64,000 bases of DNA from Pseudogemmobacter hezensis (GCF_013155295.1 NZ_JABJXT010000009.1:62001-126000); one strand, 5' to 3'; positions 1-11,055 are shown, counted from the stretch's first letter. Notes: generated by a model not told the origin, from the sequence alone. Program-made: numbers and translations.

Positions 1-157
1 TGGTGCGCAGGGTCACCTCAAGCGCAGGCAGCCCGCCCGCAACCAGCGCCTTTGCCAGCGCTGCGGCCTGGGCCACCTCTTCGACGATCAGCACCGGGAC
101 AACCGGGGCCAGGCGGCAGATCTGTTCAGAGGCGATGGATTGCTCTGCGGGGGTCAT
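1..157 (-). CDS. eda: KDPG aldolase, N-terminal part (runs off window)
   Basis: Only the first 52 codons are in the window; the gene continues past position 1. It should encode 2-keto-3-deoxy-6-phosphogluconate aldolase, the second Entner-Doudoroff enzyme, which splits KDPG into pyruvate and glyceraldehyde-3-phosphate in the cytoplasm. The visible part contains PVVPVLIV, then AKALVAGGLPALEVTLRT, which matches the first two beta strands of the Eda TIM barrel, including the conserved Glu of the EVTLRT strand. The ATG at 157 follows a GAGGAAAT ribosome-binding site. It lies 81 bp downstream of edd on the same strand, so the two are probably one operon under the operator at 2116-2129. The partial length is the only reason for less than full confidence. 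Confidence 0.92.
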   Translation of the reverse strand, partial: MTPAEQSIASEQICRLAPVVPVLIVEEVAQAAALAKALVAGGLPALEVTLRT

Positions 158-238
158 GGTATTTCCTCATCCACCCGGCGATTGCCGGGACTTGCTTAAA
201 AGGGGCGGTGCATCCCGCCAGATTTACAAAACGGCGGC

Positions 239-2065
239 TTACAGAACAACTGCGGCCCCATGTTCGGCGGTGCCGACGGTGCGGCGGAACATCTCGAACA
301 GCTCGCGCCCGGTGCCAAAGCCATTGGCGGCAAGATCGGCGCTGACCGGGCTGCGGGTGTCGAAATCGGGCGCAAGGCAGCTGAGGCTGCCCGATGTCGC
401 ATCAAGGCGCAAGAGATCGCCGTCACGCAGCCGGGCCAGCGGGCCGCCACAGGCCGCCTCGGGCGAGACATGGATCGCGGCGGGCACTTTGCCGCTGGCG
501 CCTGACATGCGGCCATCGGTGACCAGCGCCACCTTCAGCCCGCGTTCCTGCAGGACGCTCAGCACCGGGGTCAGCGAGTGCAGTTCCGGCATGCCATTGG
601 CCTGCGGCCCCTGGAAGCGCAAAACGATGATGGTGTCAGAGGTGAACTCGCCGCGTTTGAAGGCCGCTTTGACCGAATCCTGATCGTGGAAGATGCGGGC
701 CGGGGCCTCGACGACATGACGCTCTGGCGCGACGGCAGAGATCTTGATTACCGCCCGCCCCAGATTGCCCGACAGCTGCCGCAGCCCGCCTGTTTGCGCG
801 AAAGGATCGGCGGCGGGGCGCAGGATGCGGTCGTTCAGCGTGGTCTCGGGGCCGTCACGGTAACGGAACTGGCCCTCATGCAGTTCGGGCTCGCGGGTGT
901 AATGCGACAGGCCATCACCGGCGACGGTTTTGACATCCTCATGCAAAAGCCCTGCGCCAAGCAGGTCGCGGATCAGGAATTGCAGCCCGCCCGCGGCGTG
1001 GAAATGGTTCACATCGGCCAGGCCATTCGGGTAGACCCGCGCCATCAGCGGCACCACGCCCGAGAGATCATCAAAATCCTCAAGATCCAGGATCACGCCA
1101 GAGGCCCGCGCCATCGCGGGCAGATGCAGGATCAGATTGGTCGAGCCACCCGTTGCCATAAGCCCGACGATCCCGTTCACATAGGCACGCTCGTCCAGGA
1201 TTTCGCCGACGGGGCGGAAGTCATTGCCCTGGGCGGTGATCGCAGCGGCACGGGCGACCGCAGCCTCGGTCAGCGCGTCGCGCAGAGGGGTGCCGGGGTT
1301 GACGAAGGTTGCGCCAGGAAGATGCAGGCCCATCACCTCCATCAGCATCTGATTGGTATTGGCAGTGCCGTAAAAGGTGCAGGTTCCGGGCCCGTGATAG
1401 GCTGCCATCTCAGCCGCCATAAGATCTTCGCGCGTGGCCTTGCCCTCGGCGAAAGCGGCGCGGACCTTGGCCTTTTCGTCATTGGCGATACCGCTGGACA
1501 TCGGGCCTGCGGGCACGAAAATCGCCGGGATATGGCCAAAGGTGGCCGCCGCCATGATCAGCCCCGGCACGATCTTATCGCAGACCCCCAGCCAGAGCGA
1601 GGAATCGTAGCAGTCGTGGCTAAGCGAGACCGCCGCCGCCAGCGCGATCACGTCACGCGAGAAAAGCGACAACTCCATCCCGGGCTGGCCCTGGGTGACG
1701 CCGTCGCACATCGCAGGCACACCACCCGCGACCTGGGCCGTGGCGCCAATGCGCCGCGCGGCCTCACGGATCTGGGCGGGGTAGGTCTCATAGGGCTGAT
1801 GCGCCGAAAGCATGTCATTATAGGCGGTGATGATGCCGATATTGGGCTTTTTCCCGGCACTCAGATCGGCCTTGTCACTGCCCATCGCCGCATAGGCATG
1901 CGCCTGGTTCGAGCAGCTGAGATGCGCGCGCACCGGGCCCTTGGCCACCGCCGCCGCCATGCGGGTAAGATAGGCGCTGCGGGTGGCGGCAGAGCGGGCG
2001 CGAATACGCTCGGTCACTTTGGCGATCGTGGGATGCAAAGAGGCGGCGGGATGCTTGGATGTCAT
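239..2065 (-). CDS. edd: 6-phosphogluconate dehydratase
   Basis: This gives a 608-residue protein, the usual Edd length. It dehydrates 6-phosphogluconate to KDPG, the first committed Entner-Doudoroff step, using an iron-sulfur cluster. Recognisable IlvD/Edd-family blocks include [17 protein letters not shown], the cysteine-bearing [43 protein letters not shown] and, near the C terminus, [12 protein letters not shown]. The frame is open further upstream to 2155, but that extension covers the palindromic operator and has no family similarity, so I start at the ATG at 2065 ([12 protein letters not shown]). The leader carries the same palindrome as zwf, consistent with joint control of the glucose-6-phosphate branch. 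Very secure. Confidence 0.97.
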   Translation of the reverse strand: MTSKHPAASLHPTIAKVTERIRARSAATRSAYLTRMAAAVAKGPVRAHLSCSNQAHAYAAMGSDKADLSAGKKPNIGIITAYNDMLSAHQPYETYPAQIREAARRIGATAQVAGGVPAMCDGVTQGQPGMELSLFSRDVIALAAAVSLSHDCYDSSLWLGVCDKIVPGLIMAAATFGHIPAIFVPAGPMSSGIANDEKAKVRAAFAEGKATREDLMAAEMAAYHGPGTCTFYGTANTNQMLMEVMGLHLPGATFVNPGTPLRDALTEAAVARAAAITAQGNDFRPVGEILDERAYVNGIVGLMATGGSTNLILHLPAMARASGVILDLEDFDDLSGVVPLMARVYPNGLADVNHFHAAGGLQFLIRDLLGAGLLHEDVKTVAGDGLSHYTREPELHEGQFRYRDGPETTLNDRILRPAADPFAQTGGLRQLSGNLGRAVIKISAVAPERHVVEAPARIFHDQDSVKAAFKRGEFTSDTIIVLRFQGPQANGMPELHSLTPVLSVLQERGLKVALVTDGRMSGASGKVPAAIHVSPEAACGGPLARLRDGDLLRLDATSGSLSCLAPDFDTRSPVSADLAANGFGTGRELFEMFRRTVGTAEHGAAVVL

Positions 2066-2115
2066 GGCTCTGTCAACGTCCTGGCTGAGGCGACCGCTTT
2101 GGGGTCGGCTGGAAC

Positions 2116-2129
2116 TGTTAGCGCTAACA
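2116..2129. promoter_or_regulatory. Palindromic operator upstream of edd (LacI-family, CceR-like)
   Basis: A perfect 14-bp palindrome, TGTTAGCGCTAACA, is centred about 57 bp upstream of the edd start. The same GTTAGCGCTAAC core lies upstream of zwf at 39671-39684, and I saw no third copy. A central CG in an AT-flanked palindrome is typical of LacI-family operators. From memory, the Rhodobacter sphaeroides LacI-type regulator CceR controls Entner-Doudoroff genes through a site of this kind; the regulator itself is not in the window. Confidence 0.8.
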
Positions 2130-2292
2130 TTAGCGGTTTTCCGACCTGGGCGCAAGGGAAAGGCGCGGGAATGGTCAAATTCTCATCCCAGTTTAGCATC
2201 ACCTGGCCTGTGGTCCAGTAAAGCGGCGGATTTTTTGCGCAAACTGCGCTGGACCCTATCGCAGCGAAAGCTGGGGGATTAAGAGAGGGGGC

Positions 2293-3522
2293 ATGACAGA
2301 TACAGATCTCCCCCCCGCCTCAGAGCAAAACAAACGCCCCGTTGTCAGACTGCGCCCCAAGGCCGAGGCGCGGGCGATCCGCCATGGCTTCCCCTGGGTC
2401 TATGCAGATGAGCTGGTGATGGACCGCCGCTCCTCCGGGCTGGCGGCGGGCACGCTGGCGGTGCTGGAAGATGCAGAGCGGCGGGCGCTTGGGCTGGTGA
2501 CGGTGAACCCTGCGTCAAAGATCGTGGCGCGGATACTGGATCGTGACCCCGAGGCCGAGATTGATCAGGCCTGGTTCGAGGCCCGGCTTTCGCGGGCCCA
2601 GGCCCTGCGGGCGCGCCTTTATGCGGCCCCTTTCTATCGTCTGGTCCATGCCGAGGCCGATGGCCTGCCAGGCGTGGTGATCGACCGTTTCGGTGATGTT
2701 GCGGTTGTGCAGCCCAATGCCGCCTGGGCCGAGGCGCATCTTGACCAGCTGGTTGCAGCCCTGGTCGCGGTGACCGGGATCACAAGCGTGATCAAAAACG
2801 GCTCGGGCCGGGCGCGGGGGCTGGAAGGGCTTTCCGAGGAAAGCGGCGTGATCCTTGGCGCGGCCCCTGCGGCCCCGGTGCCGGTGCCGATGAATGGCGC
2901 GACCTATATGGCGGATCTGACCGGCGGGCAGAAAACCGGCCTCTTCTATGATCAGCGTGACAATCACGCCTTTACCGCGCGCCTGGCCAAAGGGGCGCGG
3001 GTGCTGGATGTCTTTACCCATGTTGGCGGCTTTGCACTGGCGGCGCTGGCAGGTGGTGCGCAATCGGCGCTGGCGGTCGACGGCTCGGCCCCGGCTTTGG
3101 CGCTGGCTGCCGAAGGGGCGAAAACCTCTGGCTTTGCTGATCGTTTCACCACCCGTCAGGGCGATGCTTTCCAGGTGCTTGAGGCATTGGGGACTGAGGG
3201 GGCGCAGTTTGATCTGGTGATCTGTGACCCGCCCGCCTTTGCACCGGCGAAACCCGCACTGGAAGCGGGGCTTCGCGCTTATGAGCGGGTGGCCCGTCTG
3301 GCGGCCCAACTGGTGGCGCCGGGCGGTTATCTGGTGCTGTGCTCATGCTCGCATGCGGCGGATCTGTCGTCGTTCCGCAATGCTTCCGCCCGCGGTATCG
3401 GGCGCGGGGGGCGGCGTGGTCAGCTGATCTATACCGGATTTGCCGGGGCGGATCATCCGGTGATGCCGCAACTGGCGGAATCGGGCTATCTGAAGGCGCT
3501 TGCTTTCCGGCTGGACGGCTGA
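2293..3522 (+). CDS. Class I SAM-dependent rRNA methyltransferase (RlmI-like, PUA domain)
   Basis: A 409-residue protein with an N-terminal PUA-like RNA-binding region (LRPKAEARAIRHGFPWVYADEL), a middle region typical of RlmI, and a C-terminal Rossmann methyltransferase domain. Visible motifs are the SAM-binding VLDVFTHVGGFALAAL from about residue 237, DPPAF at residue 312 and CSCS at 350-353, which fits the catalytic cysteine region of the 23S rRNA m5C methyltransferase RlmI. The E. coli enzyme modifies C1962 of 23S rRNA; that exact site is inferred. The ATG at 2293 has an AGAGAGGGGG ribosome-binding site. The stop codon overlaps the start of the downstream PIN gene by one base, so the two are probably translationally coupled. 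Confidence 0.85.
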   Translation: MTDTDLPPASEQNKRPVVRLRPKAEARAIRHGFPWVYADELVMDRRSSGLAAGTLAVLEDAERRALGLVTVNPASKIVARILDRDPEAEIDQAWFEARLSRAQALRARLYAAPFYRLVHAEADGLPGVVIDRFGDVAVVQPNAAWAEAHLDQLVAALVAVTGITSVIKNGSGRARGLEGLSEESGVILGAAPAAPVPVPMNGATYMADLTGGQKTGLFYDQRDNHAFTARLAKGARVLDVFTHVGGFALAALAGGAQSALAVDGSAPALALAAEGAKTSGFADRFTTRQGDAFQVLEALGTEGAQFDLVICDPPAFAPAKPALEAGLRAYERVARLAAQLVAPGGYLVLCSCSHAADLSSFRNASARGIGRGGRRGQLIYTGFAGADHPVMPQLAESGYLKALAFRLDG

Positions 3523-4064
3523 TGAAGGTTCTGCTTGACGCCTGCGTGCTCTTTCCGACGGTCCTGCGTGAGATCTTGCAGGGCGCGGGCGAGGCGGGGC
3601 TGTTCGAGCCGATCTGGTCAGATCGGATCCTGGGCGAATGGACCCATAGTTCAGCCAAGCTGGGCGCAGGCGTGCAGGCGGTGGCAGAGGGTGAGGCGGC
3701 GCTGTTTCGCGCAGCCTTCCCACGCGGCAGGGTGCAGCCGCAGCCAGGGATTGAGGCGCGGCTGGTCTTGCCCGATGAGGGCGATCTGCATGTGCTGGCG
3801 TCGGCGATTGCCGGACATGCGGATGCGATTGTAACCTTCAATGCCCGCGATTTTCCGGGCCATGTGCTTGCGGCTGAGGGGATTGCAAGGCGTGATCCCG
3901 ATGGTTTTTTGTGGGAGCTGTATTCTCATCAGCCACAAAAGATGGGGGAGGTCGTCGAGAGGGTGCGGGCAAAAGCCGAAGCCCTGTCCGGAAACCCGGT
4001 TCTGTTAAAGCCGCTTTTGAAGCGCGTGCGGCTTTTTCGGCTGGCCAAAGCGATGATGGCCTGA
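3522..4064 (+). CDS. PIN-domain protein (putative ribonuclease)
   Basis: A 180-residue protein starting MKVLLDACVLFPTVLRE. It has the PIN-fold acidic residues: Asp6 in strand 1, a Glu at about residue 39 (RILGEWTHS), and a C-terminal DAIVTFNARDFP segment that supplies further acids. PIN domains are Mg-dependent ribonucleases and often act as toxins. No antitoxin gene flanks it; instead its ATG overlaps the rRNA methyltransferase stop codon (TGATG). That makes a stable chromosomal two-gene unit more likely than a mobile toxin-antitoxin pair. I recall an RSP_2648-type PIN family annotated in Rhodobacterales that this probably matches. The in-frame extension upstream to 3339 is ruled out by that overlap. 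Confidence 0.8.
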   Translation: MKVLLDACVLFPTVLREILQGAGEAGLFEPIWSDRILGEWTHSSAKLGAGVQAVAEGEAALFRAAFPRGRVQPQPGIEARLVLPDEGDLHVLASAIAGHADAIVTFNARDFPGHVLAAEGIARRDPDGFLWELYSHQPQKMGEVVERVRAKAEALSGNPVLLKPLLKRVRLFRLAKAMMA

Positions 4065-4092
4065 TCCGCGAAATACGGGTTTACAAAAGTTA

Positions 4093-4157
4093 CGGGCACC
4101 AAAGGTGCCCGCAAATTTCTTGCAAGAAATTTGCCCGGATTTTTGGAAAAATCCGGG
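4093..4157 (-). terminator. Three tandem hairpins after eno (3' module, copy 1)
   Basis: Read on the minus strand, starting 13 bases after the enolase stop, there are three adjoining stem-loops. The first (4157-4134) has an 11-bp stem, CCCGGATTTTT with its complement. The second (4133-4112) is a perfect palindrome of half-site CAAATTTCTTG. The third (4111-4093) is CGGGCACC/GGTGCCCG with a 3-nt loop, followed by a short T-rich run. The third is probably the intrinsic terminator. The same order of elements follows ndk at 60618-60689. The PIN gene converges from the other side, so the element may work in both directions. Confidence 0.8.
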
Positions 4158-4170
4158 CCTCTGGCTGGCC

Positions 4171-5487
<1,317 letters not shown>

Positions 5488-5528
5488 TCAATCCTGCGGG
5501 ATGGGCCTGTCCCGCCACTGGTTTAGCC

Positions 5529-6458
5529 TCAGGTTGGGCCTGGGGGAAGGGTCGGCATGCGTTTCTCTGCCCGCTTTCTGGCCCGGCCAAACATATAAAG
5601 GCCGGAGAGGATCACGAGGCCAGAGCCCAGCAGCACATTCAGGCTGAGCTCTTCGCCGAGGAAAACAATCGCCAGCAGGAAGGCAAATACCAGCCGCGTG
5701 TAACGGAATGGTGCCACCGCCGAGACCTCGCCGATACGCATCGCCTCGACCACCAGATAATAGCCGATCAGCCCGACGAAGACCGCGCAGCCCAGCACCA
5801 GCGCCTTGTCGGGGGCGGGGGTCTCGAACCCATCGCCGCGATAAAGCATCAAAAGCAGCCCCGCAGGCACCGAGGCCAGCACCCCCCAGGCCGAAAGGCT
5901 CATGGTGCCCAGATGCGGCGGCAGGCGGCGCGTCACCAGATCGCGCACCGACAGCGCGATCACACAGCCAACCATCGAGAGGCCCGCGATATCGATCCCG
6001 CTTTCCCAGGGCTTCAGGATGATCATCACCCCCACAAAGCCGGTGACGATAGAGATCCAGCGCCGCCAGCCGACGGTTTCACCAAGGAAAAGCGCAGCCC
6101 CCGCGGTGATCATCAGCGGTGAGGCCTGCAAGAGCGCCGAGGCCATCGCCATCGGCACAATCGCCAGCGCCAGAAGATAGGTGAAGGCCGCCACCCCCTC
6201 TGACAGGTTGCGCACCAGCGCCTTGCCGCGCAGCGCATCCAGGCTGAACACCTTCTCGCCGCGCATCATCGCAAGGATCGCAAAAATCCCGCCGCCCAGA
6301 AGGCCGTTGATCACCAGAACCTGGCCCGGCGGCATGGAAATGGCGGCGACTTTCAGAAAGGTATCCTCGACCGCGAAAGCAGCCATCGAGGCGATCATCA
6401 TGATCGTCGCGCGGCGATTGTCCTGCGACTGGCTGGCCGCAATCGGCGTGGCGCTCAT
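5529..6458 (-). CDS. DMT-superfamily (EamA) membrane transporter
   Basis: A 309-residue integral membrane protein with about ten hydrophobic helices in two EamA repeats. The first begins near residue 18 (ATIMMIASMAAFAVEDTFLK) and the second is in the C-terminal half, ending with ELSLNVLLGSGLVILSGLYMFGRARKRAE. EamA proteins export metabolites such as amino acids, or drugs; the substrate cannot be read from the sequence. The C-terminal tail is basic and probably cytoplasmic. The ATG at 6458 has a strong AGGGGGAAAG ribosome-binding site. It is divergent from pepN across about 296 bp. Confidence 0.85.
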   Translation of the reverse strand: MSATPIAASQSQDNRRATIMMIASMAAFAVEDTFLKVAAISMPPGQVLVINGLLGGGIFAILAMMRGEKVFSLDALRGKALVRNLSEGVAAFTYLLALAIVPMAMASALLQASPLMITAGAALFLGETVGWRRWISIVTGFVGVMIILKPWESGIDIAGLSMVGCVIALSVRDLVTRRLPPHLGTMSLSAWGVLASVPAGLLLMLYRGDGFETPAPDKALVLGCAVFVGLIGYYLVVEAMRIGEVSAVAPFRYTRLVFAFLLAIVFLGEELSLNVLLGSGLVILSGLYMFGRARKRAEKRMPTLPPGPT

Positions 6459-6754
6459 TTCTTTCCCCCTGAGCCGCAGATGATGCTTGTCAAAGCTGTC
6501 AGGCGATGCTGCGCTTTGGTCAGCCGTTGCGGCAGATCGCTCTTAGCCTGGGTTCAGCCAGGAGGGAAGGCGGGCAAAGATCAGCCCTTCGCCTCGGGGC
6601 CCGGGGCGCTGTCGGTCAATTCGTAACACATCCCGCCAGTCTTGGGGCAAGGGCGATTGAAGATCCGCGCGGATCGCGCCATCCTGCGCGGGCCATTTCT
6701 GCGACCCTGCCTCTGTGCCCCCACCTCTGCGCCCCCGGCGATAAGGAATTTGAC
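6459..6754. other. Divergent intergenic region between DMT transporter and pepN
   Basis: About 296 bp holding the promoters of two divergent genes. I find no recognisable operator, small RNA or convincing small reading frame. The open frame upstream of pepN has no family similarity and no suitable ribosome-binding site. Confidence 0.5.
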
Positions 6755-9352
6755 ATGACCGCCACGACACCCTCTGAGCATGATCCCCGCACCGTCTGGC
6801 TGTCTGATTATCGCCCCTTCAGCCATCTGGTCGACCGGGTCGAGCTTACCTTTCGCCTTTCGCCTTTGCGCACCAAAGTGGCGGCGCGGCTGCATATGCG
6901 GCCAAACCCCGCCGCCCCAGGCCCGCATGTGCTGCGCCTTGACGGCGAAGAGCTGCGGCTGATCTCGCTGAAACTTGACGGCGCGCTGCTGGATCTGACC
7001 CCGGATGAAACCGGCCTGACCATTCCGGGCGATCTTTTGCCCGATGCACCCTTCACGCTGGAAACCCTGGTTGAGATCGACCCGGCGGAAAACACCGCGC
7101 TGGAGGGGCTTTATATGTCGAATGGCATGTATTGCACCCAATGCGAGGCCCAGGGTTTTCGCAAGATCACCTTCTACCCCGACCGCCCTGATGTGATGGC
7201 GCGGTTCAGCGTGGTGATTGAGGGCGAGGCGCCCGTTCTGTTGTCAAACGGCAATCCGGTGGCAGGGACTGCCGGGGCAGATGGCCAGACCCGCGCCGAA
7301 TGGGATGATCCCTGGCCCAAGCCCGCCTATCTTTTCGCCCTGGTTGCGGGGGATCTGGTCGCGCATCGGGACCGCTTTACCACGAAATCCGGGCGCGACG
7401 TTGATCTGGCGATCTGGGTACGCCAGGGCGATCAGGACCGCTGCGCCTGGGCGATGGACAGCCTGATCCGCTCGATGAAATGGGATGAAGAGGTTTACGG
7501 GCGCGAATATGACCTCGATATATTCAACATCGTCGCCGTTGATGATTTCAACATGGGCGCGATGGAGAATAAGGGGCTGAATATCTTCAACTCCAAATTC
7601 GTGCTGGCCTCGCCCGAAACGGCCACTGACGACGATTTCGCCCGCATCGAGGCGATCATCGCGCATGAATATTTCCACAACTGGACCGGCAATCGCATCA
7701 CCTGCCGCGACTGGTTCCAGCTTTGCCTGAAAGAGGGGCTGACGGTCTTCCGCGACCAGCAATTCTCGGGCGATATGCGCAGCCATGCGGTCAAACGCAT
7801 CGAAGACGTGGCGCTTTTGCGGGCGCGCCAGTTCCGAGAGGACCAGGGCCCGCTGGCCCATCCCGTTCGCCCGGAAAGCTTTGTCGAGATTAACAATTTC
7901 TACACGGCCACGGTCTATGAAAAGGGCGCAGAGCTGATCCGCATGCTGAAAGTGCTGGTCGGCGATCAGGCTTACGCAAAGGCGCTGGATCTCTATTTCA
8001 GCCGCCACGATGGTCATGCGGCGACGATCGAGGATTGGCTGCGCGTCTTTGAGGATGTGACGGGGCAAGATCTCAGCCAGTTCAAGCGCTGGTATTCAGA
8101 GGCGGGCACGCCGCGCCTTCAGGTCTCGGACAGTTTTGAAAATGGCACCTATCGCCTGGTGCTGCGCCAGCACACGCCGCCAACGCCCGGCCAGCCCGTG
8201 AAATCGCCAAAGGTGATTCCGGTCGCGGTGGGGCTTTTGGCGCAGGACGGAAGTGAACTGCATCCGACCCGCATCCTGACCCTGACAGAGGCAGAGCAAA
8301 GCTTTGAATTCACTGGCCTGAACGAGCGTCCGGTGCCCTCGATCCTGCGCGGCTTCTCGGCCCCGGTGGTGCTGGAGCGTGAGACAAGCGTCACCGAGCG
8401 CGCGCTGCTGCTGGCCCATGACAGCGATCTCTTCAACCGCTATGAGGCCGGGCGCTCGCTGGCGCGAGAGATGCTGGTGGCCAGCCTTAGTGGCAGGCCC
8501 GATCTGCAAGAGGCCTGGCTGGACGCGCTGGTGCCGGTGATCCGCGATGTGGATCTGGACCCTGCTTTCCGGGCGCTGATCCTGCGGCTGCCGGGCGAGG
8601 ATGACCTGGCCCAGGCGCTGGCGGATCGTGGCATCACCCCCGATCCGGCGGCGATCTATCTGGCGCGGCGCAGCGCGGGCGATGCGCTGGCGGCGGCGCT
8701 GGCGCGGGATTTGCCGGGGCTGCTGGCGGGTTTGCAGGACAACAGGCCCTTTGTTCCCGATGCAGCCGGGGCGGGGCGGCGCGCGCTGCATGCGGCGCTT
8801 CTGGCGCTGCAATCGCGTCTAGACGGGGGGCAAGCGGCGGCAGCTGCTTTTGCCGCGGCCGACAATATGAGCGCGACAATCGCTGCGCTGACGGCGCTGC
8901 TGGACAATGGGCAGGGCCAGGCTGAACTGACCGCTTTCGCGGGCAAATGGCAGGCAGATCGCAATGTCATGGACAAATGGTTCATGCTGCAGATCGCCTG
9001 TGCCGCCCCCGGAAAAGCGGCAGAGATTGCCGATGCGCTGACGGGGAATGCAGATTTCGACCTGAAGAACCCCAACCGTTTCCGCGCGGTCTTTGGCGCG
9101 CTGGCGGCCAATCATGCGGGCTTTCATCAGGCAGATGGCGCGTGCTATCGGCTGCTGGCCGACTGGCTGCTGCGCCTAGACACGCTGAACCCGCAGACGG
9201 CGGCGCGGATCTCGACCGCGTTTGAGACCTGGCCGCGCTATGACGCCGCCCGCCAGGCGCTGATCCGGGCAGAGCTGACCCGCATCAGTGCGACACCAGG
9301 CCTGAGCCGTGATCTTTCAGAGATGGTCGGGCGGATGCTGGCCGCAGGCTGA
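6755..9352 (+). CDS. pepN: Aminopeptidase N (M1 family zinc peptidase)
   Basis: An 865-residue cytoplasmic M1 metallopeptidase that removes N-terminal residues from peptides. The N-terminal beta-sandwich is followed by the catalytic domain with the exopeptidase loop GAMEN at residues 268-272. The zinc site HEYFH lies at 304-308, with the third ligand Glu327 in CLKEGLTVF. An Ig-like domain and the helical C-terminal DUF3458-type domain follow. The start at 6755 (MTATTPSEHDPRTVWLSDYRPF) sits behind AAGGAATTTGAC and agrees with bacterial PepN N termini; the longer open frame from 6506 would add 83 unrelated residues. A GC-rich hairpin follows the stop codon. Confidence 0.97.
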   Translation: MTATTPSEHDPRTVWLSDYRPFSHLVDRVELTFRLSPLRTKVAARLHMRPNPAAPGPHVLRLDGEELRLISLKLDGALLDLTPDETGLTIPGDLLPDAPFTLETLVEIDPAENTALEGLYMSNGMYCTQCEAQGFRKITFYPDRPDVMARFSVVIEGEAPVLLSNGNPVAGTAGADGQTRAEWDDPWPKPAYLFALVAGDLVAHRDRFTTKSGRDVDLAIWVRQGDQDRCAWAMDSLIRSMKWDEEVYGREYDLDIFNIVAVDDFNMGAMENKGLNIFNSKFVLASPETATDDDFARIEAIIAHEYFHNWTGNRITCRDWFQLCLKEGLTVFRDQQFSGDMRSHAVKRIEDVALLRARQFREDQGPLAHPVRPESFVEINNFYTATVYEKGAELIRMLKVLVGDQAYAKALDLYFSRHDGHAATIEDWLRVFEDVTGQDLSQFKRWYSEAGTPRLQVSDSFENGTYRLVLRQHTPPTPGQPVKSPKVIPVAVGLLAQDGSELHPTRILTLTEAEQSFEFTGLNERPVPSILRGFSAPVVLERETSVTERALLLAHDSDLFNRYEAGRSLAREMLVASLSGRPDLQEAWLDALVPVIRDVDLDPAFRALILRLPGEDDLAQALADRGITPDPAAIYLARRSAGDALAAALARDLPGLLAGLQDNRPFVPDAAGAGRRALHAALLALQSRLDGGQAAAAAFAAADNMSATIAALTALLDNGQGQAELTAFAGKWQADRNVMDKWFMLQIACAAPGKAAEIADALTGNADFDLKNPNRFRAVFGALAANHAGFHQADGACYRLLADWLLRLDTLNPQTAARISTAFETWPRYDAARQALIRAELTRISATPGLSRDLSEMVGRMLAAG

Positions 9353-9366
9353 CCGGGGTGACTGCC

Positions 9367-9398
9367 AGGCCCGCCCGCCGGTCTGTGCGGGCGGGCCT
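9367..9398 (+). terminator. GC-rich hairpin after pepN
   Basis: A 12-bp stem (AGGCCCGCCCGC with its exact complement) closes an 8-nt loop, starting 15 bp after the pepN stop codon. There is no T-tract, so it may be a processing or pausing hairpin and not a classical intrinsic terminator. Confidence 0.5.
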
Positions 9399-9418
9399 GC
9401 AACGGGCGGGCCTGCAAC
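9389..9418. repeat. 15-bp tandem repeat
   Basis: Two perfect copies of GGGCGGGCCTGCAAC, with degenerate GC-rich continuations after them. The first copy overlaps the descending arm of the pepN hairpin, so the repeat probably arose by duplication of that arm. Confidence 0.7.
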
Positions 9419-9924
9419 GGTGGCGCCTGAATCGGAGGGCCTGATCAGCTCTGTGCGATGCTTGAAAAGCGGGATGAGTTGTTCCCTGATCCATGCATGG
9501 GCGTGTTTGGCGGCCAGAAAGGCTGCCAGCAGGGTATTGTGATATGCCGCTGATCATTGCTTTGCCTGGAATTATCTCTGCGGCCGCTTTCTGGTATTGC
9601 GGGCCAAAGCCGTGGGCCAGGTGCCGGGCGATGTGGCCGGGGGCGCAGGTGGCCGGGGGCGCAGCTGGCGGGGCCGCGCGTGCGTTGTCGCCACAGCAAC
9701 GCGACGCGCCGGAAGTTATCGCCCGCCAGTATCGCAACAAATAAGGGGCAGGGGCTGCCCCGGGCCCTTCCCCTGACCTGCGGCCACAGCTTTGACACCA
9801 AAGCGGGTGCAAAGCGGGTGCACTGGCGCGGGATCTGTGGCAAAAGCCCCCAGATCGGCCTCTGGCTGCGCGCTTTCCGCGCCGCGCCCGGAGCCGCGCT
9901 TTGGGTTCATGCGTGAGACAAAAG
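9419..9924. other. Intergenic region between pepN and tgt
   Basis: About 500 bp without a gene I can assign. The only candidate is the short reading frame at 9544-9744, listed separately. The overlapping minus-strand frames are rich in Pro and Arg and look like composition artefacts. Confidence 0.45.
9544..9744 (+). CDS. Small hypothetical protein (weak candidate)
   Basis: A possible 66-residue protein beginning MPLIIALPGIISAAAFWYC and continuing with a Trp- and Arg-containing stretch and a charged end (QQRDAPEVIARQYRNK). The N terminus could be a signal or membrane segment. A weak AGCAGGG lies upstream. No family is recognised, composition is only partly protein-like, and it may be spurious. 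It is the only frame in the pepN-tgt gap worth listing. Confidence 0.25.
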   Translation: MPLIIALPGIISAAAFWYCGPKPWARCRAMWPGAQVAGGAAGGAARALSPQQRDAPEVIARQYRNK

Positions 9925-11055
9925 ATGCAGCAACGCTTTTCATTCGAGCTGAAGGCGAAAGACGGCGCCGCCCGCCTTGGCGTGATCAAAACGCCGCGCG
10001 GAGAGATCCGCACCCCGGCCTTCATGCCGGTCGGCACCGCCGCAACCGTCAAGGCGATGATGCCGGAATCGGTGGCGGCGACGGGCGCTGATATCCTGCT
10101 GGGGAATACCTATCATCTGATGCTGCGTCCTGGCGCCGAGCGTGTGGCGCGTTTAGGTGGGCTGCATAATTTCATGAACTGGCAAAAGCCGATCCTGACC
10201 GACTCGGGCGGTTTTCAGGTCATGAGCCTTGCCGGCCTGCGCAAGCTGACGGAAGAGGGCGTGCGTTTTTCCAGCCATGTCGACGGCTCAAAGCATATGC
10301 TTTCGCCGGAACGCTCGATGGAGATCCAGAAACTGCTGGGCTCTGACATCGTGATGTGTTTCGACGAATGCCCGGCGTTGCCCGCGACCGAGGAAGAGGT
10401 CGCAAAGTCGATGCGGCTTTCGATGCGGTGGGCGCAGCGCTCGCGCGATGCCTTTGGCGACCGGCCGGGACACGCGCTGTTTGGCATCATGCAGGGCGGC
10501 GTGACCCGCGAGCTGCGCGAGGAATCGGCCCAGGCGCTGCGCGAGATCGGCTTTGACGGCTATGCGGTCGGCGGCCTGGCGGTGGGCGAGGGGCAAGAGG
10601 CGATGTTCGGCGTTCTGGACTATGCGCCCGGATTCCTGCCCGAGGACAGGCCGCGCTATCTGATGGGGGTCGGCAAGCCCGATGATATCGTCGGCGCGGT
10701 CGAGCGCGGTATCGATATGATGGATTGCGTGTTGCCGTCACGCTCGGGTCGTACGGGCCAGGCCTGGACGCGCCGCGGCCAGGTGAATATCAAGAACGCC
10801 CGCCACCAGGACGACCCGCGCCCACTGGATGAGAACTGCAGCTGCCCGGCGTGCCGCAACTACTCGCGCGCCTATCTGCATCACGTGTTCCGCAGCCAGG
10901 AGATCATCTCTTCGATGTTGGTGACATGGCACAACCTGCACTACTATCAAGAGCTTATGGCAGGCCTGCGTGAGGCGATCGGCGCCGGGAAACTGGCCCA
11001 ATTCGTGGCCGGCTTCCATGCGGCGCGGGCCGAGGGCGATATAGAGCCGCTCTGA
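9925..11055 (+). CDS. tgt: Queuine tRNA-ribosyltransferase
   Basis: A 376-residue TIM-barrel enzyme that exchanges guanine 34 of GUN-anticodon tRNAs for the queuosine precursor preQ1. Family marks are [12 protein letters not shown], the active-site Asp93 in [28 protein letters not shown] and the zinc site Cys305-x-Cys307-x2-Cys310 with His336. The ATG at 9925 ([12 protein letters not shown]) is preferred over an upstream TTG at 9901 because family proteins begin here. GluQ, which modifies queuosine in tRNA-Asp, is encoded at 49.3 kb, so the cell appears to make and further modify queuosine. Confidence 0.97.
   Translation: MQQRFSFELKAKDGAARLGVIKTPRGEIRTPAFMPVGTAATVKAMMPESVAATGADILLGNTYHLMLRPGAERVARLGGLHNFMNWQKPILTDSGGFQVMSLAGLRKLTEEGVRFSSHVDGSKHMLSPERSMEIQKLLGSDIVMCFDECPALPATEEEVAKSMRLSMRWAQRSRDAFGDRPGHALFGIMQGGVTRELREESAQALREIGFDGYAVGGLAVGEGQEAMFGVLDYAPGFLPEDRPRYLMGVGKPDDIVGAVERGIDMMDCVLPSRSGRTGQAWTRRGQVNIKNARHQDDPRPLDENCSCPACRNYSRAYLHHVFRSQEIISSMLVTWHNLHYYQELMAGLREAIGAGKLAQFVAGFHAARAEGDIEPL

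Noticed and set aside
3522-4064. Toxin-antitoxin module
   Set aside because: The PIN protein has the toxin fold, but no small antitoxin gene lies next to it and it is fused by overlap to an rRNA methyltransferase gene.
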